DNA of 64,000 nucleotides from Candidatus Nitricoxidireducens bremensis (GTDB taxonomy: Bacteria > Pseudomonadota > Gammaproteobacteria > Burkholderiales > Rhodocyclaceae): NCBI GenBank assembly GCA_030247725.1, contig JAOTRT010000002.1, positions 496,001-560,000 on the forward strand, given 5' to 3'. This document shows positions 61,100 through 64,000 of the stretch, one piece after another. How positions within the stretch are numbered: position 1 is the stretch's first letter; each line of letters begins with the position of its first letter. Position numbers and translations under genes: made by a program. The notes under the pieces were generated by a model. It was given only the letters and a program-made list of their open reading frames with translations. It had not been told where the DNA came from and ran no database searches.

Positions 61100-63946
61100 T
61101 CAGGCCCGCGGCCAGGCGGTGTAGCCCCGCACCCACGCCGGCACGGCTTCCGCCGGCATCGGCCGGGCGATGCCGTAGCCCTGGGCCAGGTGGCAACCCA
61201 GTTGCATGAGCCGCGTGCCGTGGGCCGCGGTCTCCACCCCCTCGGCGATGACGGCGCGGCGGAAAACGGTCGCCAGGCCGATGATGCCCTCGACGATGGC
61301 CAGGTCCTCCGCGTCCTCCAGCATGTCGCGCACGAAGGATTGGTCCACCTTGAGGATGTCCACCGGCAGGCTCTTCAGGTAGGTGAGGGACGAATAGCCG
61401 GTGCCGAAATCGTCCAGGGCCACCCGCAGGCCCAGGCGGCGCACCTGGTCGATGACGCGGCTGGCCAGGGAGACGTCGGCCAGGGCCGCGGTTTCGAGGA
61501 TTTCCAGTTCCAGATTTTCCGGCGCCACGGCACCGTGGCGCGCCAGGGCCGCGGCGAGGCGTTCGACGAAACCTTCGTGCTGAAGATGGCGCGCCGCCAC
61601 GTTCACGCTGACCGAGAGGTCCAGTCCCGCCGCCTTCCATTCCGCCATCTGGCGCAGGGCCCGGTCGATAACCCAGTCGCCCAGGGGCACCGCGAGATCG
61701 GTCTCGTCCACCAGCGGCAGGAACTCCCCCGGCGGCAGCAGGCCCTTCTGGGGGTGCTGCCAGCGGATCAGGGCCTCCAGGCCCACCACTGTACCGTGCC
61801 GCATGTCCACCTTGGGCTGGTAGAACAGCACGAACTCCTCCCGCTCCAGGGCGTGGCCGATGCGGGCGACGGCCTCCTGGTGGAAACGGGTGCGCCGGTC
61901 GTGCTCCGGATCGAAGATGTGGAAGCGGTTGCGGCCCGCCTGCTTGGCCATGTACATGGCCAGGTCGGCGTGGCGCAGCAGGGTGTCGGCGTCGGCGCCG
62001 TCCATGGGATAAAGGGTGACGCCGATGCTGGCCGAGACCGTGCAGCTGCGCCCGGCCAGGCCGAAGGGCCGGGCCACCGCCTCCAGGAGGCGATGGAGCG
62101 CCTTCTCGCACTCCTCGATGGAAATCAGCTCCCCCAGCAGCAGGGCGAACTCGTCGCCGCCCAGGCGCGCCACCGTGTCGCCGGCCCGCACGCAATGACG
62201 CATGCGCTCGGCCACTTCCACCAGCATGCGGTCGCCCACCTCGTGGCCCAGGCTGTCGTTGATGGCCTTGAAGCCGTCCAGGTCCATGTAGCAGACGGCC
62301 AGCAGGTCCTTGGCCCGGTCGGCGCGGGCCGTCGCCAAGTGCATGCGGTCGGCCAGCAGCACCCGGTTAGGCAGCTGGGTGAGGGCGTCGAAGTGGGCCA
62401 TGTGCTCCAGCAGTTGCTCCTGGCGCTTGCGGTCCGAGATGTCGAGGAAGATGGTGCCGAAGCCCCGCTCGCCCCAGGGGGCGACGGAAATGGAGAAGTA
62501 GCGCTTCAGGGGCGCGAAGTAGGTCTCGAACTGCAGGGGCTTGCCCTCCAGGGCGGTGCGGCTGAACTCCTCCAGATAGGGGACTTCGTCGAGGCCATAG
62601 GCCAGGTCGGCCGTCTTGCCCACCACGTCGGCCCGGCGCAGGCCGGTGAGTTCCTCGAAACGGGGATTGGCGCCGACGATGCGATAGTTGATCGGCGCGC
62701 CGGCGGCGTCGAACACCAGTTCGTGGAGGGCGACGCCCTCGCTCATGTTGTCGAACAGCAGGCGGAAGCGGTCCATGGCCGCCTTCTCGGCGGTGATGTC
62801 CACATCCATGCAGACGAAGCAGGGCTCGTCGCCGGGCAGGGCGAAGATGGTGGCGATGACGGTGCGCGGCGAGCCGTCCTTGTGGCGCGTCGGGTACTCG
62901 GCCGGCCCCACGGCCTTGCCGGAAGCCTGGGCGCGGGCGCAAAGCGCCAGGAATTCCCGCGTCTCGCCGGGCGTATGGATCAGCTGGTCCAGGGTTTTTC
63001 CCAGGGCCTCGCCCGCCGTGAAACCGTACAGTCCTTCGGAAGCCCGGTTCCAGTAGATCACCCGGCCGGTGGCGTCGTACCACTGGACGGCCACGTTGGG
63101 CGTGTTGTCCAGGGTGGCGCGCAGGCGTTCCTCGGAGACCCGCTGGCGCGTCTCGGCTTCCTTCTTCTCAGCCACCAGCCGGTCCAGCAGGCCCAGTTCG
63201 AGGGGCCGCAGCAGGTTGCGTTCGTCGACAACGCCGAGGGCCCGGCCCTCCCCGTCCACGACGGCCAGCTGGCGGATGCGCAGGGCGTTCATGCGCCGCG
63301 CCGCCTCCTCCAGGGGCGTGTCGGCGCCCACCATCTCCACGGGCCGGGACATGGCCTCCCGCAGCGGCGTGGCGTCCGGCAGGTCCTTGGCAAAGGCGCG
63401 CACCATGTCGCGCCGGGTGAAGATCCCCACCGGGACGCCGTCTTCCAGGGCCAGGACGCAGCCGCCATCCTCCATGGCCCGCACGGCCTCGCCGAAGGGA
63501 ACGTCCGGCGCGAAGGTCGGCACCTGGGTCGTCATGGAGGAGGACACGAGGCGCAGTTCGGCGATCAGGTCCAGGGCCAGGTGGTAGCGGAAGTCGGATT
63601 CGGTGACGATGCCCAGGGGCCGGCTGCCGGGCCCCGCCACCACCAGATGGTGGATGCCGCGTCCGATGGCGAACTGGTAGGCGGCGCGCAAACCCATGTC
63701 GGCGGGCACCGTGAGCACCGGCGAGGTCATCACGGCGGCAATCGGCGTCTCCCGGGACAAGCCCCGGCGCAGGGAGGCGAGGACATCCTTCTCGGTGACG
63801 ATGCCCACCAGCTGTTCGGCCTCCACCACCAGCAGGGAGGAGATGCGCGCCGTCGCCATGCGCGAGGCCGCCTCGCCCAGCTCGCAGTCGGGCGCGATGG
63901 AATCGGTGTGCAGCGTCATCAGACGCGAAATCGGTGTATCGATCAT
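61100..63946 (-). CDS. CBS-PAS-GGDEF-EAL c-di-GMP turnover protein
   Basis: 948 residues, cytoplasmic. Four CBS motifs as two pairs (about 5-120 and 130-250), two PAS domains (about 275-385 and 390-510), GGDEF with the motif at 596-600 and RAGD inhibitory site before it, and EAL with EAL at 724-726, DDFGTGYSS and IAEGVETAA. Both catalytic halves look intact. CBS pairs usually bind adenine nucleotides or c-di-AMP-like ligands, so the enzyme may tie energy state to c-di-GMP. Convergent with the ferredoxin gene, 13 bp apart. Confidence 0.94.
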   Translation of the reverse strand: MIDTPISRLMTLHTDSIAPDCELGEAASRMATARISSLLVVEAEQLVGIVTEKDVLASLRRGLSRETPIAAVMTSPVLTVPADMGLRAAYQFAIGRGIHHLVVAGPGSRPLGIVTESDFRYHLALDLIAELRLVSSSMTTQVPTFAPDVPFGEAVRAMEDGGCVLALEDGVPVGIFTRRDMVRAFAKDLPDATPLREAMSRPVEMVGADTPLEEAARRMNALRIRQLAVVDGEGRALGVVDERNLLRPLELGLLDRLVAEKKEAETRQRVSEERLRATLDNTPNVAVQWYDATGRVIYWNRASEGLYGFTAGEALGKTLDQLIHTPGETREFLALCARAQASGKAVGPAEYPTRHKDGSPRTVIATIFALPGDEPCFVCMDVDITAEKAAMDRFRLLFDNMSEGVALHELVFDAAGAPINYRIVGANPRFEELTGLRRADVVGKTADLAYGLDEVPYLEEFSRTALEGKPLQFETYFAPLKRYFSISVAPWGERGFGTIFLDISDRKRQEQLLEHMAHFDALTQLPNRVLLADRMHLATARADRAKDLLAVCYMDLDGFKAINDSLGHEVGDRMLVEVAERMRHCVRAGDTVARLGGDEFALLLGELISIEECEKALHRLLEAVARPFGLAGRSCTVSASIGVTLYPMDGADADTLLRHADLAMYMAKQAGRNRFHIFDPEHDRRTRFHQEAVARIGHALEREEFVLFYQPKVDMRHGTVVGLEALIRWQHPQKGLLPPGEFLPLVDETDLAVPLGDWVIDRALRQMAEWKAAGLDLSVSVNVAARHLQHEGFVERLAAALARHGAVAPENLELEILETAALADVSLASRVIDQVRRLGLRVALDDFGTGYSSLTYLKSLPVDILKVDQSFVRDMLEDAEDLAIVEGIIGLATVFRRAVIAEGVETAAHGTRLMQLGCHLAQGYGIARPMPAEAVPAWVRGYTAWPRA

Positions 63947-64000
63947 GGAGGTGCCCGGTCCGGAATCTGCCTGATGATAGAGGGAAATCGATATTCCCCA
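63947..64000. other. Upstream end of window
   Basis: 54 bp before the CBS-GGDEF-EAL start. No promoter or further gene can be called. Confidence 0.4.

Overview
The window is high-GC, densely coded chromosomal DNA with no rRNA, tRNA, transposase, phage gene or CRISPR array that I can see. Gene content points to a facultatively anaerobic betaproteobacterium, most likely of the Rhodocyclales. The supporting genes are a class I PHA synthase, an FtrABCD-type iron uptake system, ubiTUV for oxygen-independent ubiquinone synthesis, di-heme cytochrome c peroxidases, FNR-like boxes, a LiuR/MerR-controlled leucine/acyl-CoA operon and a PotABCD transporter. The lineage is inferred from gene content, not from a marker gene.

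Layout. 1-8.9 kb (minus strand): a branched-chain/acyl-CoA catabolic operon behind the MerR regulator LiuR (thioesterase, isovaleryl-CoA dehydrogenase, LysE exporter, thiolase, EamA transporter, second acyl-CoA dehydrogenase, DsbA-like isomerase, methylcrotonyl-CoA carboxylase beta subunit, and an enoyl-CoA hydratase cut by the window edge). 9-16.2 kb: a metallo-hydrolase, PhaC, an orphan PIN protein, then an SDR, DsbA, a SPOR protein and ArgS on the minus strand. 16.3-30.4 kb (plus strand): a 14-kb iron-acquisition block (FtrA/P19, porin, cupredoxin FtrB, permease FtrC, polyferredoxin FtrD, HemP, TonB-ExbB-ExbD, two TonB-dependent receptors, a PepSY-type protein and a DUF2325 protein). 30.5-41.6 kb: a peroxide and iron-storage block (AhpC, AhpF, two bacterioferritins, Bfd, ZIP transporter, rubrerythrin, Fe-S protein, DUF3501, Dps, and OxyR flanked by two nearly identical cytochrome c peroxidases). 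Several of its promoters carry OxyR-type sites with exact 4-7-4-7-4-7-4 spacing. 41.8-54.2 kb: UbiB, a sodium/solute symporter and the polyamine transporter PotABC, separated from PotD by a 1,564-residue CheB-CheR-PAS-GGDEF-EAL fusion. 54.4-61.1 kb: cold-shock protein, IF-1, DUF423, an MFS carrier, ubiUVT behind an FNR-like box, VanZ, a MazG-like protein and a thioredoxin-like ferredoxin. 61.1-64 kb: a CBS-PAS-GGDEF-EAL protein on the minus strand.

The least explained feature is an intergenic repeat of about 260 bp with three copies (2.4, 19.6 and 45.1 kb). Each copy holds two long hairpins whose arms differ between copies but change in compensating pairs. All three lie between co-directional genes in the same orientation relative to transcription. 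Other points worth a second look are the CheB/CheR/c-di-GMP fusion inside the pot locus, a duplicated thiolase start forming a 26-codon mini-ORF with a hairpin, the duplicated peroxidases around oxyR with one decayed OxyR box, and two bacterioferritins with complementary ligand losses.
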